The position numbers and the translations under genes were made by a program. A DNA stretch of 37,832 nucleotides from positions 1 through 37,832 of the forward strand of contig JABGPV010000004.1 in the NCBI GenBank assembly GCA_018644785.1, given 5' to 3'. Of the stretch, positions 25,821 to 33,463 are shown piece by piece. How positions within the stretch are numbered: position 1 is the first letter of the stretch; each line of letters opens with the position of its first letter. Source of the DNA: Deltaproteobacteria bacterium (lineage in GTDB: Bacteria > Desulfobacterota > DSM-4660 > Desulfatiglandales > Desulfatiglandaceae). The notes beneath the pieces are model-generated. The model was not told the DNA's origin, did no database searches, and saw only the letters and a list, made by a program, of their open reading frames with translations.

Positions 25821-26700
25821 ATCATTTAATAAAAATAAGCCTGGTATCTCATTCTGGTTTTCCATCACCTGGATAATATTGACCGTTATCGTTGCCCTTT
25901 GTGCCGATTTTCTGCCATTGCCCGAATATGACCATATGGATTGGGATAATTCGGCAGCCCCTCCTGGAACCCGTGTTGAGAAACTGCTCACCGATAATAA
26001 TGGAGAACAAATTTACGAGAAGGGGTTATATCTTCTTGGATCAGATACGATGGGTCGTGATATTTTTACACGGTTGATTTTCGGTACACGCATATCGCTC
26101 ACTATAGGGTTGGTCGTACCGGTAATCGGTCTTATCCTTGGCGGAACCTTGGGTCTGCTGGCAGGGTTTTACCGGGGAACACTTGAAACTGCAATTATGG
26201 CAACCATGGATATTATTCTGGCGTTTCCCGGGATTGTACTCATGCTGGCCATTACTTTTTACTTAGGACCGGGGATAGAAAATCTTGTCATTGCTCTCGG
26301 CATACTTGTCATCCCTGCCTTTTCCAGGGTAGCAAGGGCCAATACCCTTAAATTTGCACAAAGCGAATTCGTACAGGCAGCAAAGATGATGGGGCAAAAA
26401 GATGTGTATCTCATGGTTTTTGAAATACTGCCGAATATCCTTATTCCCATGGCCGCATATGCATTGATGCTCGTTGGGTATATGATAATGGCTGAAGGTG
26501 TGCTTAGCTTCCTGGGCCTTGGCGTCCCGGCACCCATCCCAAGCTGGGGTGGGATGATTGCTGACGGCAGGGAGGTGCTGGGTGAGGCGCCTTTTATCAC
26601 ACTATTGCCTTCCTTTATCATGTTTTTGACGGTTCTTTCTTTTAATCTTATGGGTGATTATTTGCGTAACCTGGTTGATGCAAAGGAGGGACAGCTTTGA
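25813..26700 (+). CDS. ABC importer permease, dipeptide/nickel family (DppC-like)
   Basis: The 295-residue second permease has an N-terminal helix, a soluble segment and the family's LLGSDTMGRDIFTRLIFGTRISL motif in two adjacent pieces. The ATPase contact is near EFVQAAKMMGQKDVYLM, and the C-terminal EGVLSFLGLGVPAPIPSWG is diagnostic of DppC/OppC/NikC. It overlaps the DppB-like gene by 8 bp and the ATPase gene by 4 bp, so the cassette is one tightly coupled operon. Confidence 0.9.
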   Translation: MAESFNKNKPGISFWFSITWIILTVIVALCADFLPLPEYDHMDWDNSAAPPGTRVEKLLTDNNGEQIYEKGLYLLGSDTMGRDIFTRLIFGTRISLTIGLVVPVIGLILGGTLGLLAGFYRGTLETAIMATMDIILAFPGIVLMLAITFYLGPGIENLVIALGILVIPAFSRVARANTLKFAQSEFVQAAKMMGQKDVYLMVFEILPNILIPMAAYALMLVGYMIMAEGVLSFLGLGVPAPIPSWGGMIADGREVLGEAPFITLLPSFIMFLTVLSFNLMGDYLRNLVDAKEGQL

Positions 26701-27698
26701 ATAATTCCTTGCCTGCCAGAACTTTAGAGGTTGAAAACCTTAACGTAAATATTCATACGGCCCATAGCATTATCCAAGCGGTGAACAACGTTTCTTTCAG
26801 ACTTCAGGAGGGTAAAACCCTTGCAATCGTTGGTGAATCAGGCTCGGGAAAGAGCATCCTTTGTAAATCAATTTTAAGATTGCTGCCAAAAGCTGCTGTT
26901 GTGCCAAAAAATTCTCGTATCCTTTTTTATGGATATGATGATCTATCCAATCTTTCTCAAAAAGAGTTCAACAAAATATGTGGCTGTAAAATTGCCATGA
27001 TCCTTCAGAACCCTATGTCAAGTCTTAATCCGGTGATGAAAGTAGGAAAGCAGATTGCTGAACCTCTTTTGCACCATATGGGTTTGAATCGCAAACAGGC
27101 ACGGGAAAAAGTAATAGCGCTTATGAATTCAGTGGGTATTCCAATGCCTGAACAACGATTTGATCAATATCCTCACCAGCTATCAGGTGGTATTTGTCAA
27201 CGGGTGGCTATTGCGATTGCACTTTCCTGCGATCCCAAATTACTAATCGCTGATGAACCCACAACTGCACTGGATGTTACGGTTCAGAAAGAGATTTTTG
27301 ATCTTTTGGCCTTAAGGCAATCCCAAAAAAAGATGTCAATGATCCTGGTCACTCATGATCTGGGGGTAGCGATGGGTAGAGCCGATGAAATTGCGGTCAT
27401 GTACGCAGGTGAAATTGTTGAGCAGGCACCGGCAATTGATCTGTTTACCCATATGCGTATGCCATACACCCGTGCTTTGATGGACTCGATCCCCCGTCTT
27501 GATACGCCACCTCACACAATTCTCGCCGCCATTGATGGACAGCCGCCAAATTTAATGGAACCGATCATAGGGTGTTGTTTTGCACCCCGGTGTTCCTGCG
27601 TTCAGGATAAATGCATCAAAAAAGAACCTTTGTTAAGATCTGACATAAGAAAAAATCATCTGTTTGCCTGCTGGTATCCCATAGGAGAAGCATCATGA
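26697..27698 (+). CDS. ABC importer ATPase (DppD/OppD-like)
   Basis: The 333-residue ATPase has Walker A GESGSGKS (46-53), signature LSGGICQR and Walker B LLIADEP followed by TTALDVT. The C-terminal oligopeptide-transporter extension with clustered cysteines (GCCFAPRCSCVQDKC) probably binds an Fe-S cluster, as in DppD/OppD. Translation starts at TTG 26697, overlapping the previous TGA, with AAGGAGGG at good spacing. It pairs with the next gene to energise import. Confidence 0.9.
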   Translation: MNNSLPARTLEVENLNVNIHTAHSIIQAVNNVSFRLQEGKTLAIVGESGSGKSILCKSILRLLPKAAVVPKNSRILFYGYDDLSNLSQKEFNKICGCKIAMILQNPMSSLNPVMKVGKQIAEPLLHHMGLNRKQAREKVIALMNSVGIPMPEQRFDQYPHQLSGGICQRVAIAIALSCDPKLLIADEPTTALDVTVQKEIFDLLALRQSQKKMSMILVTHDLGVAMGRADEIAVMYAGEIVEQAPAIDLFTHMRMPYTRALMDSIPRLDTPPHTILAAIDGQPPNLMEPIIGCCFAPRCSCVQDKCIKKEPLLRSDIRKNHLFACWYPIGEAS

Positions 27699-28645
27699 AA
27701 GATATGCTTCTTCGTGTTAAGAATCTGACAGTTCACTTTAATGCAGGCCACAGGCACAAAGTTCATGCGGTGTCTAACGTCAGCTTTCAGGTACCAAAAG
27801 GAGAAACATTAGGACTGGTAGGTGAATCCGGATGCGGAAAAACTACGATTGCCGGGGCAATCATGCAGTTTCCAAAGCCAACGTCAGGAAAGATTTTTTT
27901 TCAGGAAGAAGATCTGACCTGTGTGAATAAAAATCGATTAAGACAATTAAGACCACAGTTCCAGATGATTTTTCAGGACTCGGTTTCATCACTGAATCCA
28001 AGACGGAAAATTATTGATAGTATTTCAGCCCCGCTTAAGATTGTAGGAAAGGCAAAGAAAGAGGAGCAAACCCATCTTGCATTGGAAATGGCTGAGTCCG
28101 TTGGAATTGATCCAAAGACTTGTTACAGACGCCCATTCCAGCTATCTGGAGGTCAATGCCAGCGTGTCCAGATTGCAAGGGCTTTGATGGCAGATCCTAA
28201 GTTTTTGATCTGTGATGAGCCGGTCTCTTCTCTTGATGTCTCTATCCAAGCCCAGATTTTAAATCTGTTGGAGACTTTGAGAAAAAAACATGGACTTACC
28301 ATGCTGTTTATATCCCATGATCTGGCAGTGGTAAAGAACGTCTGTGATTCCGTAGCAGTCATGTATCTGGGGAAATTTTGCGAACAAGTACCATCTGAAA
28401 AACTTTACCATGATCATCTTCATCCCTATACAAAGACCCTGCTTAGCGCTATTCCAAGTTCTGGGTTCCGACTGTCTTCGGGTAAAACAAACACAGGAGA
28501 AATACCTTCTCCAATTAATCCACCCTCAGGATGCAGGTTCCGTACGCGGTGCTCAAAGGCTCAGGTGCTGTGCGAAAAAAAGGAACCTGAATTAAATGAG
28601 ATAGAACCGGGACATAAGGTTGCATGCCACTTTCCGGAATGCTGA
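27695..28645 (+). CDS. ABC importer ATPase (DppF/OppF-like)
   Basis: The 316-residue ATPase has Walker A GESGCGKT, signature LSGGQCQRVQIARAL and Walker B FLICDEPVSSLDVS. Its C-terminal extension SGCRFRTRCSKAQVLC matches DppF/OppF. It starts in an ATGA overlap with the DppD-like gene. Together the two ATPases and two permeases make a complete importer core. Confidence 0.9.
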   Translation: MKDMLLRVKNLTVHFNAGHRHKVHAVSNVSFQVPKGETLGLVGESGCGKTTIAGAIMQFPKPTSGKIFFQEEDLTCVNKNRLRQLRPQFQMIFQDSVSSLNPRRKIIDSISAPLKIVGKAKKEEQTHLALEMAESVGIDPKTCYRRPFQLSGGQCQRVQIARALMADPKFLICDEPVSSLDVSIQAQILNLLETLRKKHGLTMLFISHDLAVVKNVCDSVAVMYLGKFCEQVPSEKLYHDHLHPYTKTLLSAIPSSGFRLSSGKTNTGEIPSPINPPSGCRFRTRCSKAQVLCEKKEPELNEIEPGHKVACHFPEC

Positions 28646-28718
28646 AAAAAACGATCCCATATTGAATTTGAAAACGGCTACAAGTAAATCATCAGAGTTT
28701 AAAAAGGAGGAACACCAC

Positions 28719-30281
28719 ATGGAAGGAATTAGAAACAAATCAAATGGTTTAAAAATGATCCTGTTTGCCGTACTTGTTTTTGGAATACTAATCATGACAA
28801 TGGGGATTTCCTCGGCCAGTGAGGGTGAACCGAAATATGGCGGCACTCTGCGTATTGTTTCCTGGGGCAGTGCTTCCGGATTTGATGTCCTTAAAACCCG
28901 CTCCCCTTTTGGTGTTGGTAGTGAAGTGGCCCATCGGATCATGGAAATGCTTTTTGATCGGGGAGAAAACGGCGAACTTATCCCTGTTTTAGGATTATCA
29001 GCCTCATCATCTGCTGATGGAAAAACATGGACTGTTAAACTCAGACAAGGGGTTAAATTTCACGATGGGACACCGTTTAATGCCGATGCTGTGGTTTTTC
29101 ACTGGAAGCGTATTTTAGATCCTGAAACCCGATTGATTTTTAAAATTACGATCAAGCCTATTTTATCGGTGGTAAAAACAGGAGAGTATGAGGTGCAATT
29201 TAACTTGAAGCATGCCTGGCTTCCTTTTACTTCAATTCTGACAAATCCAGCGGGGTTTGTTTCTCCCATACCATCGCCCAAAGCAGTTAAAGAGGGCACC
29301 CAACACCGTTCGCCGGTTGGTACTGGACCATTCCTTTTTAAGGAATGGAAGAGTGGAAATCGTATTGCATTGGTGAAGAACCTTGATTATTGGCAAAAAG
29401 GCAAACCATATTTGGATGGAATTGTCTACCTCATAATGCCTGACCATGAAAGCCGTTATGCTGCATTGGTTTCCGGACAGGTCGATATGATCATGACCGA
29501 CTGGCCGACCCATGTTAAAAAGTTGACTTCTAATCCTGAATTTTCCACCCATATTGTGGACTATAGAAGTTGTTTAGTTCTGCTTCTTAATAGCAAAAAA
29601 CCACCTTTGAATGATGTTCGGGTAAGAAATGCCATTGCGCTTGCCTGGGATCAAAAAAAGTATATAAAAGCCAATTATAAAAATACAGTGCCTTACACAG
29701 AAAATTGGCATGAAGATAAACCAAATTCAAACAATACCGGCTATCTGCATCATGATTTAAAGAAGGCCCGGGCCTTGATGGCTGATTATGGCAAACCTGT
29801 GGAATTAAAATATCTTCATACAGCCACTTCACGGGGTAGGGCAGCGGGTGTGATTGTCCAACAGATGATGAAAGAAATTGGCATTAAAGTGGACCCAATG
29901 CCCATGGATTTTTCCTCTATTATTATGCAATTGTTCACTGGGCAATATGATATGACCTCGTGGCGGTTCCCTGGAGGCTATGATATGGGACCCATTTCAC
30001 TGGCATATTTTCATTCTAAGAGTCCTTTGAATTTGAGTAAGTATTCTTCCGAAGAAGTGGATAAACTGCTGGTTCAGCAACGCCTGAGCACTGATCCTGA
30101 TGCCAGAAAAAAAATGCTGAACACTGTAGTTCAAAAGGTCAATTCAGACTCACCTTTTATAATTCTGTCCGGGTTTAGACATTATATATTTGCCAAAAGC
30201 TATGTAAAAAATATTAAACAGCCCGTGCCTGGAGAGGAGGGTTTCTCAGGAACTCAATTTAATATCTGGCTGAACAAGTAG
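28719..30281 (+). CDS. ABC importer substrate-binding protein, family 5 (peptide/nickel/opine type)
   Basis: I start at ATG 28719, where AAGGAGG lies 8 bp upstream; a longer frame from 28620 overlaps the ATPase gene without such a site. The 520-residue product has a signal peptide (about 1-34, SSAS) and the family-5 opening PKYGGTLRIVSWG, then DGKTWTVKLRQGVKFHDGTPFNADAVVFHW. No lipobox is visible, so it is probably soluble in the periplasm. The solute cannot be read from sequence: peptides, nickel complexes and glutathione-like compounds are all known for the family. Confidence 0.9.
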   Translation: MEGIRNKSNGLKMILFAVLVFGILIMTMGISSASEGEPKYGGTLRIVSWGSASGFDVLKTRSPFGVGSEVAHRIMEMLFDRGENGELIPVLGLSASSSADGKTWTVKLRQGVKFHDGTPFNADAVVFHWKRILDPETRLIFKITIKPILSVVKTGEYEVQFNLKHAWLPFTSILTNPAGFVSPIPSPKAVKEGTQHRSPVGTGPFLFKEWKSGNRIALVKNLDYWQKGKPYLDGIVYLIMPDHESRYAALVSGQVDMIMTDWPTHVKKLTSNPEFSTHIVDYRSCLVLLLNSKKPPLNDVRVRNAIALAWDQKKYIKANYKNTVPYTENWHEDKPNSNNTGYLHHDLKKARALMADYGKPVELKYLHTATSRGRAAGVIVQQMMKEIGIKVDPMPMDFSSIIMQLFTGQYDMTSWRFPGGYDMGPISLAYFHSKSPLNLSKYSSEEVDKLLVQQRLSTDPDARKKMLNTVVQKVNSDSPFIILSGFRHYIFAKSYVKNIKQPVPGEEGFSGTQFNIWLNK

Positions 30282-30293
30282 CGTAAAATTAGT

Positions 30294-31640
30294 TTGAATA
30301 TTTGGGAGCAGAAATTGGGAAGCAAGAGAAAGGCAGCGTTTGATAACCTGGTTGAGCAATATTTAGGGATGGGTTTGCCGCAACATTTGGCCGGCGCCAT
30401 ATCCTGGTCAAATCTGCCAGACGATGCACAGGGCTATATCCTTCGATTGTTGACACTAATGAAACGCTCCAAATATTCGCCAGCCCAGTTTAGTCCGGTT
30501 CTCATCCAGTGGTTGTCTTTGACCATCCCAAATATGTTACCAGGGGCATGGGGGGGACGTATCCCCCCCATTACATTTCCATTTCGCCACAAAAAATTAG
30601 ATGATTATGTTTCACTACTGAATTGGATGTCTGGGGAAGAACCGCTTCTCTTTGTTGATATAGGGTGCGGGTTCCCGCCTGTCACAACGGCAGAGACAGC
30701 CCAAAGATTTACTGACTGGCAAATTATCGGAGTCGACCAAGCCTTTGCCGATTATGTTTTATACGACAAAGACGGAAATTATGCCTGTTTTGACCAAAAG
30801 GATGGATTCCAATATTTTCAGATATTGCCCGGCACCACCAGGTCGGCTGTACATCCGGACCCAGTGAGGATCAAAAACCAGTTTAAACAGCTTTTTTCAG
30901 ATCTTTTTCCTCTGCTGAGAGACTCAAATAGTCCAGATTGTATAACGGACAGTGAAACAGTGGAAAAGGATGGGAACAGACTCATACATAACCACATCCG
31001 TAATTTCGAAACAGGCAACCTCCGATTCATCAAATCAGAAATATTGAATTTGAAACTCCCGCCAGCCAAAGTCTGTCGTGTCATGAATATGTTAGTTTAT
31101 TTTAAACCTGAAATTAGAAAACAGATCTTGTATCAGGCCGATAAACTTCTCGATGATGATGGTATCATCATCACCGGGACTAATGGCTTCGCGGCACAAT
31201 CAAGGTACATTATTTATCAGAAAGGGGGCGACGGTTTATACCCAAGTCAGTTTGCGTTCAGTCTGGATAATTTAGGGCATCTGGCCATCATGCCATGGTT
31301 TACAATCCAGAAAAATGATCCGGAAGCAGTACTGCTGGCAACGTGCAGCGGAAAAATACGTTCGGATCGGTCTTTCTGGCCTTCGTTCAGTAACCGATTA
31401 GATGAATTGCTGGAAAATCATAATATTTGCACCCGCGAAAAGGACGGGTATTTGCATTTTCCCAAGGAACTTATGGCAAGAGACCAATACATTCTAAAAG
31501 GTGCTATGATCTGGCACCAGATGCAAAAGGAAGGGTACACAGACCGTGCAGTGGATGTCCTTTTACAGGCTGGTTTTAATGCATGGAAAAATTCAATGGG
31601 AGATATTGCCGTCAAGCCTCCATCTGGTTCTTTGCTTTAA
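30294..31640 (+). CDS. Putative SAM-dependent methyltransferase with CheR-like C-terminal motif
   Basis: The 448-residue protein follows the binding-protein gene by 12 bp. It has a SAM-binding-like motif LLFVDIGCGFPP (118-129), an acidic motif II-like IIGVD (144-148), and at 263-293 MNMLVYFKPEIRKQIL followed by LLDDDGIIITG. That block resembles the RNxLIYF...LxPGGxLxxG region of CheR methyltransferases. The first 115 residues are not recognised. TTG 30294 opens the frame but has little ribosome-site support; TTG 30315, with GGGAG upstream, removes seven residues and may be the true start. Its position suggests that it modifies the imported solute or a product made from it, which is an inference. 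Confidence 0.6.
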   Translation: MNIWEQKLGSKRKAAFDNLVEQYLGMGLPQHLAGAISWSNLPDDAQGYILRLLTLMKRSKYSPAQFSPVLIQWLSLTIPNMLPGAWGGRIPPITFPFRHKKLDDYVSLLNWMSGEEPLLFVDIGCGFPPVTTAETAQRFTDWQIIGVDQAFADYVLYDKDGNYACFDQKDGFQYFQILPGTTRSAVHPDPVRIKNQFKQLFSDLFPLLRDSNSPDCITDSETVEKDGNRLIHNHIRNFETGNLRFIKSEILNLKLPPAKVCRVMNMLVYFKPEIRKQILYQADKLLDDDGIIITGTNGFAAQSRYIIYQKGGDGLYPSQFAFSLDNLGHLAIMPWFTIQKNDPEAVLLATCSGKIRSDRSFWPSFSNRLDELLENHNICTREKDGYLHFPKELMARDQYILKGAMIWHQMQKEGYTDRAVDVLLQAGFNAWKNSMGDIAVKPPSGSLL

Positions 31641-31689
31641 AGGCATGAAGCTGGTTTCAACGTGAAGTTTTAAGTTTGATACTAATATA

Positions 31690-31830
31690 GTGTCTGAACG
31701 AAAACTAGGATTTTTTGTCAAGGTCAAGAAAGATCAAAATTTTAACCACAGGAATACATTTGGTATTTCGAGGATTAAAATTTTTATCTGACGCAGAGAT
31801 TGGCGAAAAAGACAGTTTTCGTTCGGGCAC
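31690..31830. mobile_element. MITE-like element, copy 1 (141 bp)
   Basis: The left end GTGTCTGAACGAAAACT and the reverse complement of the right end GTGCCCGAACGAAAACT agree at 15 of 17 positions. Both ends are flanked by TA, as expected for mariner/IS630-type insertion. It encodes nothing. It matches the element at 36782-36881 but is about 41 bp longer because of an internal segment framed by two similar A/T-rich stretches. A full transposase gene is not seen here. Confidence 0.75.
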
Positions 31831-31871
31831 TAAATATCAAAGGATCCAACAACTATAGGAGGATTTGTATC

Positions 31872-32744
31872 ATGCACAAAAGTAAATCCAGCGATACTGC
31901 AGAAGGTGTTGCAGCTTATAGAGCGGTGGAGTCAATGCGATCAGAAAAGGACCGTGTTATTTATGATCCCTATGCCCAGATATTCCTGGGGAATAAATGG
32001 CAAAAAATTATTTATAACCCCATTTATAAATTGATTATGAAACTGCTCGGAAAATTTAAATATCCAGGTTTTTACATTTCAGTTATAGCCCGTGTTCGTT
32101 TTATGAATGAATGTATAAAACAGTGTTTTCCCGGCGAGTATACTCAACTTGTTATTCTCGGTGCAGGGTATGATATGAGTGCATATTGCTTTCGCGATAT
32201 CTTACCCAATGCAAGGATTTTTGAAGTTGATCATCCCAGCACACAAAAAGACAAGCTGGCTAAAATAAAAGAGAATATAAAAGATATCCCTGACAATATT
32301 ACCTATATTCCTGTTAACTTTGAGATGGATGATTTAAAGGAGTCGCTTATTTCAAGTGGATATGCACCGTCAGAAAAAACGCTTTTCATATGGGAAGGTG
32401 TGACTTACTATCTTGAGAAGGAATCAGTGGAACAAATGTTAGAATTTATCGTCGAGAACTCGGCCCGGGGAAGTAAAGTTGCTTTTGACTATTTTCCGCC
32501 GGAAGTTATTGATGGAACATCAACAGAACGGCTGGGAAAAGTGATGTACAAAATGGTAAAGAAGCTTGGTGAACCCTATAAATTTGGCATTACAGTGGAA
32601 GAGATTGATAATTTATTAAAAAAACATCATTTTACTGATATTGGAAAATATTCATCCAGTGATGTACGAGACACTTATTTCCATGGGGATTATGAAAAAA
32701 GAAAAGTAACGCCTATCTTTAATTTTGTTTGTGCAACAACTTAA
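31872..32744 (+). CDS. Leucine-carboxyl-methyltransferase-family SAM-dependent methyltransferase
   Basis: I start at ATG 31872, preceded by AGGAGGA. A longer frame from 31800 begins inside the MITE-like element and is not credible. The 290-residue product has the family blocks TAEGVAAYRAVES (10-22), YDPYAQIFLG (31-40), VILGAGYDMSAY (94-105), FEVDHPSTQKDK (117-128) and LFIWEGVTYYLEKESVEQML. This family (the TIGR00027 / PPM-type group) methylates carboxyl or hydroxyl groups of small molecules. The substrate here is unknown. The insertion separates it from the ABC operon, so it may have its own promoter. Confidence 0.85.
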   Translation: MHKSKSSDTAEGVAAYRAVESMRSEKDRVIYDPYAQIFLGNKWQKIIYNPIYKLIMKLLGKFKYPGFYISVIARVRFMNECIKQCFPGEYTQLVILGAGYDMSAYCFRDILPNARIFEVDHPSTQKDKLAKIKENIKDIPDNITYIPVNFEMDDLKESLISSGYAPSEKTLFIWEGVTYYLEKESVEQMLEFIVENSARGSKVAFDYFPPEVIDGTSTERLGKVMYKMVKKLGEPYKFGITVEEIDNLLKKHHFTDIGKYSSSDVRDTYFHGDYEKRKVTPIFNFVCATT

Positions 32745-32793
32745 CAGACTATCGATGATTCTGAACAATAAATCATTTTTCAGGAGGGATGAT

Positions 32794-33219
32794 ATGATTC
32801 AATCCCGGTATCTGATTATTGCATTAGTCCTTATGATGGCAGGGTGCACCGATGACGACACTAAAAACGCCAGAGACAATCCCAATGTAAAACGAATAAT
32901 TATAAGCTTTACCTGGCCGAAAGACTATGGAAAATGCTTTGACCCAAAAAACCCTGAAATCAGCGTTTCAGATGTTCCGAAGGATACCGCCTATTTTAAA
33001 GTGAAAGTCATCGATATTCAAAACAACGACTACGATCACGGTGGGGGGAAGGTTTCAAACGATGGAAAGGGGATCATCCCCTATGGAAGTTTGTCAAACT
33101 ATCAGGGGCCCTGTCCTTCTCAAGCTCCCACAGGAACCGGTACCTACGAGTTTACTGTTTTTGCCTACAATGGGAACGATTCTCTGGTTGGTAAAGGCAG
33201 CAGTCACAAGGAATTTTAA
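32794..33219 (+). CDS. Small lipoprotein with PEBP-like features
   Basis: ATG 32794 is preceded by CAGGAGGG at good spacing. The 141-residue product has a lipoprotein signal ending LMMAGC (lipobox, Cys at 18). The mature part contains AYFKVKVIDIQ, a polar loop, then GPCPSQAPTGTGTYEFTVFAY, which resembles the GPCPP...HRYxFTxYAL block of phosphatidylethanolamine-binding (YbhB/Raf-kinase-inhibitor-like) proteins. The usual W-V-H-W ligand motif is absent, so any ligand site has changed. It lies just after the methyltransferase gene and may be co-transcribed. Function is unknown. Confidence 0.6.
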   Translation: MIQSRYLIIALVLMMAGCTDDDTKNARDNPNVKRIIISFTWPKDYGKCFDPKNPEISVSDVPKDTAYFKVKVIDIQNNDYDHGGGKVSNDGKGIIPYGSLSNYQGPCPSQAPTGTGTYEFTVFAYNGNDSLVGKGSSHKEF

Positions 33220-33307
33220 TAGTACACGCAATCTTTAAACCAAAAAGGAGCATGAAATTGCTTTAAATCCCGATTTTGCATCGCCGTCCGGCCTCACCAC
33301 CCTCAAA

Positions 33308-33374
33308 CGCTTCTGGGCCAGGGAGATTTTTCTATTGGGGGCAACACTGATATCTGAGATTTTGCTGGGGTCCG
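33308..33374 (+). pseudogene. Degraded copy of the 3' end of the TrmN6-like gene
   Basis: This segment aligns with 23797-23863 at about 52 of 67 positions (hand count, no gaps), in the same orientation. In frame it encodes LLGQGDFSI, then GGNTDI and stop; the intact gene ends LLGQGDFSI, RDCPDI and stop. The match continues about 17 bp past the stop. Upstream of 33300 the similarity fades. It is a remnant, not a gene, and forms the right member of a direct repeat about 9.5 kb apart that brackets the A/T-rich cassette. Confidence 0.75.
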
Positions 33375-33463
33375 ATATGAATACCCTCGACTCAATATGT
33401 TATGGGGTAGGTAATCCGGTGATGTGCGGGTTTGGATGATTATAACATGCGATATCGAAAAGT

